From NCBI GenBank assembly GCA_017303395.1, contig JAFLBN010000001.1, positions 248,001 through 312,000 on the forward strand: a stretch of 64,000 bases of DNA. The letters run 5' to 3'. The position numbers were made by a program, and so were the translations under genes. The notes beneath the pieces are model-generated. The model saw only the letters and a list, made by a program, of their open reading frames with translations, was not told the origin of the DNA and ran no database searches. Positions 43,303-54,352 of the stretch are shown piece after piece (within the stretch, counting starts at the first letter, position 1; the number at the start of each line of letters is the position of its first letter). The DNA comes from Chitinophagales bacterium. GTDB taxonomy: Bacteria; Bacteroidota; Bacteroidia; Chitinophagales; Chitinophagaceae.

Positions 43303-43362
43303 ATTAAAATGCAATTAAAAAATCATTAAGGAGTAATTAAAAAACGGTTAAAAGGCAATTAA
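43303..43362. repeat. Six RTTAA motifs phased at exactly 11 bp upstream of the arylsulfotransferase-like gene
   Basis: ATTAA or GTTAA starts at 43303, 43314, 43325, 43336, 43347 and 43358. One-turn phasing of A/T tracts fits intrinsic bending or a cooperative operator. The same element (GTTAA at 11-bp steps) occurs in the promoter modules at 6474 and 10193. Confidence 0.7.
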
Positions 43363-43463
43363 AATTACAACATATATTTACTTAACAAAGCTTTTTTACA
43401 TATAATTTATTGCTCCCTTATTAAGACGCTATAATGCTATGTACAGCAATATTTTAAAGCAAA

Positions 43464-43501
43464 AAAGCAGAGAAAAATCGAAGCGATTTTTCTCTGCTTT
43501 T
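43464..43501 (-). terminator. Rho-independent terminator after the SBBP-repeat cargo gene
   Basis: AAAGCAGAGAAAAATCG (43464-43480) and CGATTTTTCTCTGCTTT (43484-43500) pair perfectly with a 3-base loop. Confidence 0.88.
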
Positions 43502-43522
43502 AAAAATTATGCAATAGTCTTT

Positions 43523-46500
43523 TTATTCTTTCACCACTTTCTCAGTCATCACTTCGCCGTCTGCTGTGGTCAGTATCAATAGATAGTTGCCTGCTGTCAG
43601 TTGTGCAGTGTGCAGTACTGTTTTGGTTTGTGTTGCGGTGGTGTGTATCACCTGCCTGCCCAGTACATCTTTTAGTTGTATCATTGTCCCTTTCCCTACA
43701 CCCTCTACCGTCAGGGTGGTTTGTGTCGGGTTCGGGTAGATGCTGATGTTATTGGCTTCAAGGTTGTTGATGCCTGCTTTTACTTTCAGTGTTATGGTGT
43801 TGCTCGTCACCTTCTGTGGTTGAGGACAGATGTAGCTGCTCGTCACCTCGCAAGTCACTTTGTCTTTATCATTCAGGTTCGATGCGCCCCATACATTGCT
43901 TGTTGCTCCTGCCATGCTTACACCGTTTACCTTCCACTGGTATTTGGGATTGTTGCCCGCATTCGTTGCGGTGGCGGTGAACGTCAGCATTACACCACTC
44001 CATACCGTGCTGTCGGGGCTTACACTGATGCTGACACTTGGTGCAATGTATGGCATCACTGTCATCGTTATCTGATTACTATTGACTGCCGTATTGCAGG
44101 CTGCACCTGTACCGGGTACCAGTTTCGTATAAAACACATCACCTGTCTGTATGCCTGTGGCTGTATAGGTATTGCTGATGGTGGTAGTTACCAACGTGCC
44201 ATTTTTATACCACTGATAGCTTGGTGTACCGCCCGGATTGATGGCGGTAGCTACAAAGGTGGCACTGCCTGTTGTATTACCACAGATGGAGTCGTTAGGG
44301 CTTGGGTAGATGTTTACACTCGGCCCGTTCACTACGCTTACGGTGGTGGTAGCAGTTGCCGTATTGCAATTGCCGAGGCTGGCATATACACTATACACAC
44401 CTGCATTGGCAAGACCTACATTATTGATAGTCGGGTTTTGTGTCGTATTGCTGAACGACGGGCCGCTCCAGTTGTATGTAGCACCTGCTGTTGTATTACT
44501 TGCTGTCAGTTGCAGATCACTACCTACGCATAACGGGCCGTTATTGCCTGCGGTGATGGCGATAGGCGTACTATCTACCGCTGCCGTTGTCGTGTCTTTG
44601 CTGATGCAGCCATTGTTGTTGATGGTTACTATATAGTCACCACTGTATTTGGTAAGTGCGGGGTTGCGTACCGGGTTTTGTGTGGTACTTGTATAGCCGC
44701 CTGGACCGCTCCAGCTATAGCTGACACCTGCCGTTGTGCTGCTGCTTGCCAGATTCAGTGATGTGCCGCTGCACACAGGGCCGTTATTGGTAGCCGTAGG
44801 CGATTGTGGCTTAGTAGTGATGCGGATATTCACCTCCTCATAAGCGGTATCTAATGGTGCCGTACTGCGTACGCGTACACGGTACAGATTGCTTTGCGTA
44901 GTGCTGTGCGGCACTACATAGTTGTACACACCGCCTGTTTGCGCGGCAACAGTACCCATTGTAGTAACACCACTGGCAAAACTACCCGAGGCATTGGACA
45001 ACTCTACAATAAAATTATTACCACTGCGGAAATTTTGCGTAACACCATACGGCACCGTGAGCGTATCGCCGCTGCACACTACTGTATCTGTATATGGTAT
45101 GGGTATATACAAGTTGCTGTCAGACTCAAACATCGCCAGAAAAGAATCATCTAATAGAGGGTCAGTGGTCGTACGATACGCACCTGTAGTGGCTATACCA
45201 GTACCTGTAAAACTTGGTGTAAAGCCCCCAAAATATATTTTACCATGCCCGGACGTTGCTATATGTTTTGCTGCGTATCCATCCATTAAATCATAACCAT
45301 TACCACCATAGTAAGTAGCATACTGGCGCTGGCCGTTCAGGTTGAAGATGGTAATACATGCATCTTCAAATACAGTATTGGTGATAGTTGTTTTATATGC
45401 TCCGGGGGTAACTATACCACTGCTGCATGTGGTAGCGCCTATTACATACAGGTAGCCATCGTCACTTATATCAATGCCTTTCATTGCAATAGGACATGAT
45501 GCCGTCGTGGATGCATAATAAGTACCCCATTGTCTTACCCCAGCCGTATTAAACTTTACTATAAAGGCACCGCCACCAGTAGAAGAAGGCAGGAAACTAC
45601 CTGTAGTAGCAATATTATTGGTACTGGTGGTACTACCACTTACATATACATTAGCATTGCCATCACAATCAAGTTCATATATATATTCATCTCCGCTCCC
45701 ACCATAATAAGTAGCCCATAGCCTTGAACCCGTATTGCTGAATTTGGAAATAAAACCATCTTTAAAACCACCACCAAATGTGGTTTGATGAGATCCGCCG
45801 GTAGTACTGGCAATATTGCCTTGATCTGATCCTGTATAAAGGTTGCCGCTACCATCTACACAAATGGCACCAGTCCAAAAATAATAAGTCCCCCACATTC
45901 TTGCAGTACCTGCAGCATTTAGCTTAGCAATAAAACCACTACTAAACACCGAACTCGGACTTGTTGCGTACGCTCCTGTAGTAGCATAGTTAAAGTTTAC
46001 AGAACTCCCCTGCCCTGCTATATATACTTCTCCCGCAGTATTCACAGCTATTGCCTCTATTTCACTGCTATCGCCATAGTAAGTAGCCCACTGGCGTGCA
46101 CCTGCATTATTAAATTTTACGATAAAGCCATTGGCACTCCCACCCATTTTGGCGGTCTGGTAGGCACCTGTTGTGGCTATGCCGGTAGTACTGGTAGTGC
46201 TGCCTGCCATGTATATATTGCCTGCGGCATCGGTAGTACCATCATAAAATAAGGCTCCGTTATTACCACCATAAAAAGAGCCCCATACCGGGAATCCCGT
46301 TGCATCGAATTTCATAAATACACCGTTCGATGTTCCACCGCTATAGCTGGTCTGGTAGGCACCTGTTGTAGCAATATTGGCTGCATTCCAATCAATATTA
46401 CCCATTACATACACATTGCCCGCAGTATCTCCCCCACAAATACTCATACCTAACCCATTATTATTAGAAAAATCAATACCTAGGTAAGTGCCCCATTTCA

Positions 46501-47326
46501 GGCTGGGGTCTATCACCAGTGTTTCGCCTGCGGGTACTGGCGCCGTGCTGTAGCGCAATATATTGCCTTCCAGCACATAGCTACTGGCTACTGCTGCTTT
46601 GCTGCCTGCCATGTAGCAATACGGCGCGTCTTCCGTTACGCTGCCCATAGGTGTGGTAGCCACCAGCGCCCCGTCCTCCAGCTTCAATGCTGTAGCACCA
46701 TCATACTGCAATTGTATATCTGCCACATTACCCCCCGGGTGCACAATAAAGTCGTACTTAATACCCCCCGTAGCAAGAGAGCCCCCTTCAGGGGGTGCGG
46801 GGGTATATAATACCCAGTCTATATGCGGGTACACGTTTCTGTATATTATCTTCCTATAGCTATGTGCCGTTGCACCATCGGGTGTGGTGGGCAGGTAGTA
46901 GTTTTCGTAATAGCGTTGCATATCTTCTGCCACTGCCACTGCGTTCTTATCTGCACCCAGCAGCGTTACATCCATACGGTATATATTCACTACACCAACC
47001 CCTAAACCCCCTGAAGGGGACTTTTTGTTTTTGAGTGCTTTAGGATTTAGCTTTTCGTTTTTAGTATTTGCAAGTTTGTTGCTCCACTGGTAGTGCAGTT
47101 GCCCGTTGCCCACAAACAGCGTCACATCACCACCGCTCAGCTTATAGTCTATATCCCTGCGGGCTGCGCCATACTGGTCGGTTATCTGCCCTTTGTTTTC
47201 TATAAACTGCGGTTGTGTAGCTGCTGCATTATATAGTGTGGCTGCTTTCTTGTCAGCCCCCCCTTCGCGGGCTTGCAGTGTCAGTGCACTCAGCATCATG
47301 GCGGTGATAATTGCCGGTGTTTTCAT
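43523..47326 (-). CDS. T9SS cargo protein with SBBP beta-propeller repeats and Ig/PKD-like domains
   Basis: 1267 residues. Signal peptide (MKTPAIITAMMLSALTLQA). Residues about 35-270 match the DUF7948-type N-terminal region (QPQFIENKGQITDQYG). About seven SBBP-type repeats follow, with units such as TGIATTGAYQTAKMGGSANG and QWATYYG, consistent with a beta-propeller. Several Ig/PKD-like domains come next (SYQWYKNGTLVTT, YQWKVNGVSM). The end (NISIYPNPTQTTLTVEG to EKVVKE) is a T9SS type A sorting domain. Two copies of a short interspersed repeat lie within the frame (46779-46804 and 46993-47026). Cell-surface or extracellular; ligand unknown. Confidence 0.9.
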   Translation of the reverse strand: MKTPAIITAMMLSALTLQAREGGADKKAATLYNAAATQPQFIENKGQITDQYGAARRDIDYKLSGGDVTLFVGNGQLHYQWSNKLANTKNEKLNPKALKNKKSPSGGLGVGVVNIYRMDVTLLGADKNAVAVAEDMQRYYENYYLPTTPDGATAHSYRKIIYRNVYPHIDWVLYTPAPPEGGSLATGGIKYDFIVHPGGNVADIQLQYDGATALKLEDGALVATTPMGSVTEDAPYCYMAGSKAAVASSYVLEGNILRYSTAPVPAGETLVIDPSLKWGTYLGIDFSNNNGLGMSICGGDTAGNVYVMGNIDWNAANIATTGAYQTSYSGGTSNGVFMKFDATGFPVWGSFYGGNNGALFYDGTTDAAGNIYMAGSTTSTTGIATTGAYQTAKMGGSANGFIVKFNNAGARQWATYYGDSSEIEAIAVNTAGEVYIAGQGSSVNFNYATTGAYATSPSSVFSSGFIAKLNAAGTARMWGTYYFWTGAICVDGSGNLYTGSDQGNIASTTGGSHQTTFGGGFKDGFISKFSNTGSRLWATYYGGSGDEYIYELDCDGNANVYVSGSTTSTNNIATTGSFLPSSTGGGAFIVKFNTAGVRQWGTYYASTTASCPIAMKGIDISDDGYLYVIGATTCSSGIVTPGAYKTTITNTVFEDACITIFNLNGQRQYATYYGGNGYDLMDGYAAKHIATSGHGKIYFGGFTPSFTGTGIATTGAYRTTTDPLLDDSFLAMFESDSNLYIPIPYTDTVVCSGDTLTVPYGVTQNFRSGNNFIVELSNASGSFASGVTTMGTVAAQTGGVYNYVVPHSTTQSNLYRVRVRSTAPLDTAYEEVNIRITTKPQSPTATNNGPVCSGTSLNLASSSTTAGVSYSWSGPGGYTSTTQNPVRNPALTKYSGDYIVTINNNGCISKDTTTAAVDSTPIAITAGNNGPLCVGSDLQLTASNTTAGATYNWSGPSFSNTTQNPTINNVGLANAGVYSVYASLGNCNTATATTTVSVVNGPSVNIYPSPNDSICGNTTGSATFVATAINPGGTPSYQWYKNGTLVTTTISNTYTATGIQTGDVFYTKLVPGTGAACNTAVNSNQITMTVMPYIAPSVSISVSPDSTVWSGVMLTFTATATNAGNNPKYQWKVNGVSMAGATSNVWGASNLNDKDKVTCEVTSSYICPQPQKVTSNTITLKVKAGINNLEANNISIYPNPTQTTLTVEGVGKGTMIQLKDVLGRQVIHTTATQTKTVLHTAQLTAGNYLLILTTADGEVMTEKVVKE
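46779..46804 (+). repeat. Interspersed G/C-rich repeat, copy C, inside the cargo gene
   Basis: GCCCCCTTCAGGGGGTGCGG resembles the CCCCTTCAGGGG core of copies at 46993 and 50248. It is translated in frame as part of TPAPPEGGSLATGG. Confidence 0.5.
46993..47026 (-). repeat. Interspersed G/C-rich repeat, copy B, inside the cargo gene
   Basis: On the minus strand AAAAAGTCCCCTTCAGGGGG then TTTAGGGGTTGG. It matches 50248-50280 nearly base for base, and is translated in frame (KKSPSGGLGVG). Confidence 0.65.
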
Positions 47327-47444
47327 ACAGGTATTATTTAAAGAAAAATGGTTTGGTATATTGCTAATAGTGTATTACAATTTATAACCAAAAAACCATA
47401 TTAACAAAAAATGACAATTACATTAATGCAAGATTAAATTATTC

Positions 47445-47488
47445 GTTTCATAAAAAAACCGGTGTTAACACTGGTTTTTTTATGAAAC
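47445..47488. repeat. 44-bp near-perfect palindrome between divergent T9SS cargo genes
   Basis: The sequence from GTTTCAT to ATGAAAC reads the same on both strands except for one symmetric position pair near the centre (GGTGTTAACACT). It contains AAAAAAACC and GGTTTTTTT runs. It lies downstream of neither gene, so terminator is not the obvious role; an operator, cruciform or bidirectional transcription block is possible. Confidence 0.7.
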
Positions 47489-47565
47489 ACATGCGCTACA
47501 TTTATTACCATATTTATATACATCACCATAGCAAATTTTTTTAACACCATAAATCAATACCCAAA

Positions 47566-49929
47566 ATGAAACACACCAAAACAGGCACACGGTGCCGCCC
47601 TTTATCATTGTTGCCATCGGGCGCAGCAATTCCCGCTCTCTTCCTCCTGCTTTTGTCTGCCTTCAGTTCTTTCGCCCAGTTTCCACCTTCAGACAACATC
47701 CGCTACACCATGCCTTTATCTTTCGAAAAAGATGTAAAAGGCTATGCTACAGAATTGTGGAAGGTGCAGCGTAATACAAATCAGCCATTCGATGAAGTAG
47801 CTGCGGGCACTGTATATATGGATAGTGCCAACCCCGACTCTACATTGGTTCATTTCATCAGCTACGACAGCACCGCACAATTCTATTTTCTTACAAACAA
47901 AACTTACCGCAACCTCAATACAAGGCCGGGAGACTATGCAGACATAACCCACATGCGTGCGGTAGATGTAGAGGCGGTAGATGACGCTGGCAACAATAGA
48001 TTTTTTATTGTTTGCCAGAGCAGGGAAAAACCATTTGGCCCCATTGGCATACCTATCACGCCCTCACCTTGGCCGGGCACATCCTGGAAAGACCATATAA
48101 CCGTTATGCGGGTAGATGAAGCAGGCAATATTATTGGTGTTGTCAGGGATATCTTTGACCGAACACCTGTCGGTGGTATTGACGGCTACAATCTCTATGC
48201 TACCCATTCACTCTACAAGGAGTTTGGCTCACCGCTAAAAAAAATACTGTACATCTGCGGCTACACTACACACCAGTGGTCAACATATCCTTTCAATCCA
48301 ACGTTCGCGCACGATAAAAAATCGTTCGTAATAGCGCTGGATGCAGACCCTGATAATACCAGTACCTACCTTACACCTATTGCAAGCAGAACCTTCGACT
48401 ATGAGGCAGGCGTTGTACCTAACCCTAATGAGAGTAAAAAATGGTATGACTATGATATAGCCATGCGCATGCAGTGGCTGAATGTTTCGGGCTATCCCAA
48501 TCATTTGTTTGTTACAGGCAGTGTAAATGGTTTTCAGAATAATGGCGGTGGAAGCCCTCAATTCGACTACTACCGCAGCGGTGTCATGAATTTCATTTTG
48601 GATCCTTTGTCACTCGCCATCGTTCAAGAGCATCCGTATATGTCTCAAGGGCCTATAGAGCCAGCCGGCGATAACGAATATGGCGTGGCGCTGTGGGAAG
48701 ATGACCCTACGACCGGCAGCTATTTTATGGTGGGCAATAAATTCAAACACGAAGGACGCTATGTAAACGGAGGCTGGCGTATAGACCCTTGGGGCTTCGA
48801 CCCACGCCCCGATGGCATTTGGGTAAACCAGGTAAGCAACTTTGTACTGGGCCCAAGCGGCAGCAACTGGCGCAGTGTAAAGAACAAAAAACTATGGGTA
48901 ACGCAAATGCTGCCAACAAGATATAATGGCGTTGGCCTTGGTGGTGGACAAAATCCAGCAGTAACTTCTAACTTCCTGATAGCAGGTATGCAGGCAGAGG
49001 CGTTAGGTACAGGCTTTACGGATGTACCGTCGGACAATAATGTCAACGCATTTATTGCGGATGTATCTTTAGACTATACTTCAGCAAATACTAATATCCA
49101 AGATGTACAATTCAGCCTGTTTGGGAAAATGGGTTTTGGCTGGCCTACATTTACGTGCAATACCGGTACAGGTATAGTAGGTACCGATGCCAACAATTTC
49201 TATACACTTGGCGGCGGCCTTGCCAATATTATGTGGTACCACAATTTTACTGTGCGATATTGTACCAATACAGGTACCAGCCGGGCTACTCCTGATGATA
49301 TTATGTTAGTAGCACCAAAAATGATGGACCATCCATATAGATCTAACCACCCCAACTATGGCACTACAGACCGCTACCTGGGCATCAAACACATACATGT
49401 AGAAGCTGAGGCTTACGATTATGGTTTTTGGGACTTGGAATGGGGCAATAGTTGTGGCTTGGAACCAAAAAGCAATGTTACACTTGATGCTGAAAATGTA
49501 ACAACGATATCGCCATGTATAGATGGTACATTGGATTTGGATTTTAGAGACATTACTGTAGCCGTAGACACGCTGGAAATTTTGTACAATGTACCATGTG
49601 CCTACGAAGGCAATGAGCCATCTTACAAAACAGGCACTACTTCTGTAGCTGCCAAACGCAATGTAGTAAGCGCTACCAAAATATATCCAAACCCTGCCAA
49701 TGAAGAAGTACGCATAGATATTGCCAAAGAAATAGCTGACGAGACTGCTGTAAAAGTAGTACTTACCAATATACACGGCCAGGTAATAAGCGAACTGTAT
49801 AACGGTACTGCCAAAGGTACTGCCGGCAAGTCTATGAGGTTGCCGCAAGTAGCTACAGGCCTGTATATCATCCATGTATATAGCAACAACACTATGATAC
49901 ATCAGCAAAAACTGAGCATACAGCAGTAA
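47566..49929 (+). CDS. T9SS cargo protein of unknown function
   Basis: 787 residues with a long signal peptide (SGAAIPALFLLLLSAFSSFA at residues 18-37). The mature protein has many Trp, Tyr and Asn residues and beta character. Segments such as ITVMRVDEAGNIIGVVRDIF and FIADVSLDYTSANTNIQDVQ suggest a propeller-like repeat fold, but no family is recognised. The C terminus (TKIYPNPANEEVRIDIAKEI to IHQQKLSIQQ) is a T9SS type A sorting domain, so it is exported by the PorU/PorV system. It is divergent from the SBBP-repeat gene and followed by a terminator. Confidence 0.85.
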   Translation: MKHTKTGTRCRPLSLLPSGAAIPALFLLLLSAFSSFAQFPPSDNIRYTMPLSFEKDVKGYATELWKVQRNTNQPFDEVAAGTVYMDSANPDSTLVHFISYDSTAQFYFLTNKTYRNLNTRPGDYADITHMRAVDVEAVDDAGNNRFFIVCQSREKPFGPIGIPITPSPWPGTSWKDHITVMRVDEAGNIIGVVRDIFDRTPVGGIDGYNLYATHSLYKEFGSPLKKILYICGYTTHQWSTYPFNPTFAHDKKSFVIALDADPDNTSTYLTPIASRTFDYEAGVVPNPNESKKWYDYDIAMRMQWLNVSGYPNHLFVTGSVNGFQNNGGGSPQFDYYRSGVMNFILDPLSLAIVQEHPYMSQGPIEPAGDNEYGVALWEDDPTTGSYFMVGNKFKHEGRYVNGGWRIDPWGFDPRPDGIWVNQVSNFVLGPSGSNWRSVKNKKLWVTQMLPTRYNGVGLGGGQNPAVTSNFLIAGMQAEALGTGFTDVPSDNNVNAFIADVSLDYTSANTNIQDVQFSLFGKMGFGWPTFTCNTGTGIVGTDANNFYTLGGGLANIMWYHNFTVRYCTNTGTSRATPDDIMLVAPKMMDHPYRSNHPNYGTTDRYLGIKHIHVEAEAYDYGFWDLEWGNSCGLEPKSNVTLDAENVTTISPCIDGTLDLDFRDITVAVDTLEILYNVPCAYEGNEPSYKTGTTSVAAKRNVVSATKIYPNPANEEVRIDIAKEIADETAVKVVLTNIHGQVISELYNGTAKGTAGKSMRLPQVATGLYIIHVYSNNTMIHQQKLSIQQ

Positions 49930-49965
49930 TATATTCCAACAAATAAATAATACCTCCAAAAAACA

Positions 49966-49996
49966 AAAGGCAGCCCCTAGGGGCTGCCTTTTTCTA
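49966..49996 (+). terminator. Rho-independent terminator after the T9SS cargo gene
   Basis: AAAGGCAGCCCC (49966-49977) and GGGGCTGCCTTT (49980-49991) pair perfectly and end in a T run. Confidence 0.9.
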
Positions 49997-50247
49997 TAGC
50001 ATCTATCCTTATTTTTTCGTATATTTGTTATAATAAAAAATCTCCTAAAAAACCGAAACCTGAGAAGCATTTATTTGCATATAACAGCAACAATATGTAA
50101 CACTGTCTGTTGCATACCGGCAATTTGTAACCACTGCTGCAACAAAACGGTATTGATTATCAACAACCTAAATGGTTACAAAACCAAAAACATGCGAAAC
50201 ACTATCAAAAACTATCAACAGATAATTCAAAACATTATATAAAAGAC

Positions 50248-50280
50248 AAAAGTCCCCTTCAGGGGATTTAGGGGATGGAG
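50248..50280 (+). repeat. Interspersed G/C-rich repeat, copy A, intergenic
   Basis: AAAAGTCCCCTTCAGGGGAT then TTAGGGGATGG. It lies in the 450-base gap 49930-50378, which otherwise holds the terminator, A+T-rich sequence and a promoter for 50379. The CCCCTTCAGGGG core is a palindrome. Confidence 0.65.
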
Positions 50281-50339
50281 TCATTTTGTCAAACAATTAT
50301 CATATATGTGCCCTGTAGCCAAACTATCGGGTAAAGCCC

Positions 50340-50347
50340 TATCTTTG
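50340..50347 (+). promoter_or_regulatory. -7 box (TATCTTTG) for the DUF4249-like lipoprotein gene
   Basis: TATCTTTG matches TAnnTTTG, 31 bases before the ATG at 50379. Confidence 0.5.
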
Positions 50348-50378
50348 TTGGCTGTGCTTCGGCACATTGTACACATAT

Positions 50379-51464
50379 ATGAAAAAACTACTTATCCCCG
50401 TTTTGCTGGCAGCCGCGCTGGGCACACAATCCTGCAAAGACGACTTTGATGTGGCAGCACCATACAAAGAGATTATGATGACATACGGCATCATCAATGC
50501 CGAAGATACTGCCCACTATATCCGTATAGAAAAGGCTTTTCTGGACAATAACAAGAGTGCTATAGATATGAGTCAGGTAGCTGATAGCAGCTATTTCAAA
50601 AACCTGACAGTGGTAATGAAAGAGTATGAAGGTGACGCCCTCAGGCGCATCATCCCTATGTATCGTGTAGATATGAGGCAGGAAGGCTACCCGAAAGATG
50701 CTGCAGGCAGTCAGGGCTTTTTTACAGACCCTCATTATGCCTACAAGCTGAAAACAGGCAGCAACCCCGACAGCGTGCTGAACCCATATCGCAAATACAG
50801 GTTGGTTGTAAAGAATGCAGATGCCGGACGTACAGACTCCAGCGATATATTTTATGTAGTTAATACCAATAAAGAAAAGAACCCTAACAGCTTCTATATC
50901 AGCAATTTTGCAAATGCAGGCTATACGCTCAACTTTGCCAAAACAACTCTGAAAGCTGCGCTTACGCTTAGTGGCACTACACCACGCAATGGCAGGATGA
51001 TAGAAGGTATCATACGTTTTAATTTCATAGAAAAGGATAACTTAACCGGTCAGAAAACCCGCAAAAGCGCCGACTTTACTTTTGGTAAAGATACTAAAGC
51101 AGGTACAGAGCAGTTCCGCATGGAAGTAGCAAACAGTGCTTTCTATGGCTTTTTGTATGATGCTATGGGACAGGCACCTGCTAATATTGTACGTTATCTG
51201 GATAGCTGCGACTTTATCATATACTGTGGTGGCAATGAGTTGTATAACTACACCCAACTGGCAAGTATACAAAGCGGTAGCCTTATCGGCGAGCAGATAA
51301 AACCTATGTATAGTAATATGAGGGGAGATAACGCTTATGGTATCGTAACATCCAGAGCACTAAACATACGTAGAAATGTACCGATAGACCAGATAACCAT
51401 CGACTCTATCAAACTGAACCCGATTACAAAATCACTGAATATAGTAGGTTTGAGCGATGAATAA
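50379..51464 (+). CDS. DUF4249-like surface lipoprotein
   Basis: 361 residues from ATG 50379; the TTG four codons earlier is unlikely. The signal (MKKLLIPVLLAAALGTQ) ends at SCKDDFD: a lipid-anchored Cys followed by Lys-Asp-Asp, which fits the Bacteroidota lipoprotein surface-export signal. The mature part starts with beta strands (YGIINAEDTAHYIRIEKAFL), the pattern of DUF4249 proteins, which usually accompany a TonB-dependent receptor. Here no receptor gene is adjacent. It has its own promoter box and terminator. Family assignment is moderate. Confidence 0.8.
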   Translation: MKKLLIPVLLAAALGTQSCKDDFDVAAPYKEIMMTYGIINAEDTAHYIRIEKAFLDNNKSAIDMSQVADSSYFKNLTVVMKEYEGDALRRIIPMYRVDMRQEGYPKDAAGSQGFFTDPHYAYKLKTGSNPDSVLNPYRKYRLVVKNADAGRTDSSDIFYVVNTNKEKNPNSFYISNFANAGYTLNFAKTTLKAALTLSGTTPRNGRMIEGIIRFNFIEKDNLTGQKTRKSADFTFGKDTKAGTEQFRMEVANSAFYGFLYDAMGQAPANIVRYLDSCDFIIYCGGNELYNYTQLASIQSGSLIGEQIKPMYSNMRGDNAYGIVTSRALNIRRNVPIDQITIDSIKLNPITKSLNIVGLSDE

Positions 51465-51495
51465 TTGACATTATTTCATATATAATTAATAGAAG

Positions 51496-51527
51496 ATGCC
51501 TTAATGTTAGTTCATTAAGGCATTTTT
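51496..51527 (+). terminator. Rho-independent terminator before dnaK
   Basis: ATGCCTTAATG and CATTAAGGCAT perfect arms (51496-51506, 51513-51523) followed by T run. Confidence 0.82.
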
Positions 51528-51632
51528 CATGCATGCTGTCATACAAACTGCCAATATTGCCGAATCTCACCAACTGGCATATCTATTGTCTAATTGTCTT
51601 TAACAACTGTAAACAACAAAACGATATAATAG

Positions 51633-53534
<1,902 letters not shown>

Positions 53535-53584
53535 TCAATATAGGGTTAGTGAGTGTGATGCATGTGGAGATTGATACCACAAAT

Positions 53585-53618
53585 AGCGGCGGTACTGAAA
53601 AGTATCGCCGCTTTTCTT
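53585..53618 (+). terminator. Rho-independent terminator after dnaK
   Basis: AGCGGCG/CGCCGCT stem extended by TACT/AGTA around a GAAA loop, followed by a T run. Confidence 0.88.
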
Positions 53619-53663
53619 TTATAGCTTCACAAAATAATATTGTCCTGATATCGTTTATGCAGT

Positions 53664-54350
53664 ATGCGAAGGTTATACACGCTTCTTTTACTTGTTAGCT
53701 TATGCCATAATACATACGCCCAGTCTTTAAGTACCTATCTGGGTGGTGGTATGGGCTACGATGCGTTTATACGAAATAAGGATGTAATGCCCGATAAGCT
53801 GAACAGGCGTATAGTGCTCTCTCCCCAATTCATAGCAGGGCTGCGTTATTACACAGCGCAAAAGTTCAATTTAATGATTGATTTTACGCTCGGAGTATCA
53901 CGCTTCAACATGCCTGTAAAATCGCCCAATACACAACAGTTTTATTATGAGCAGGTGCGCTCATTAATCACCATCGGCAGCGGCTTGTATATGGAGATAG
54001 ACGAAGACCAGAGCTTTATGCCCTATGTACAATTGGGCGTGGGCTTTTATGATTTCAGCAGTATGGAAGAAAAAGTACCTGTTGGCTATGTAGGCATACA
54101 AACCGACTACAACAGCAGGCACTTTGTAGCTGTATGCGGTGCAGGATTTGAATACAGTTTCAGGATGATTGGCAAATCGGCCATCAATGTAAGAGGTTTG
54201 TACACCCCTACAGACATTTTCCCTGAACCGGTAAAGTATGGTATTGAAGGCATCAACAAGAAAGGTACTTATGCCTTGCAGGGCAATCTATTGCAACTAC
54301 TGATAACCTACCAGATAAACATACCGCTGATGAAGGAGCGGTATTATTAG
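53664..54350 (+). CDS. Small outer-membrane beta-barrel protein (porin-family like)
   Basis: 228 residues with a signal peptide (MRRLYTLLLLVSLCHNTYAQ). Alternating hydrophobic strands (IAGLRYYTAQKFNLMIDFTL, SFMPYVQLGVGFYDF, HFVAVCGAGFEYSF) and the final LLQLLITYQINIPLMKERYY indicate an eight-strand barrel of the outer-membrane beta-barrel/porT-like type. It is convergent with dinB-like gene, whose stop lies three bases away. No partner is evident. Confidence 0.82.
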   Translation: MRRLYTLLLLVSLCHNTYAQSLSTYLGGGMGYDAFIRNKDVMPDKLNRRIVLSPQFIAGLRYYTAQKFNLMIDFTLGVSRFNMPVKSPNTQQFYYEQVRSLITIGSGLYMEIDEDQSFMPYVQLGVGFYDFSSMEEKVPVGYVGIQTDYNSRHFVAVCGAGFEYSFRMIGKSAINVRGLYTPTDIFPEPVKYGIEGINKKGTYALQGNLLQLLITYQINIPLMKERYY

Positions 54351-54352
54351 CC

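Noticed and set aside
43303-43362. CRISPR-like array
   Set aside because: The period is 11 bp with 5-bp motifs; there are no repeat-spacer units of CRISPR size anywhere in the window.
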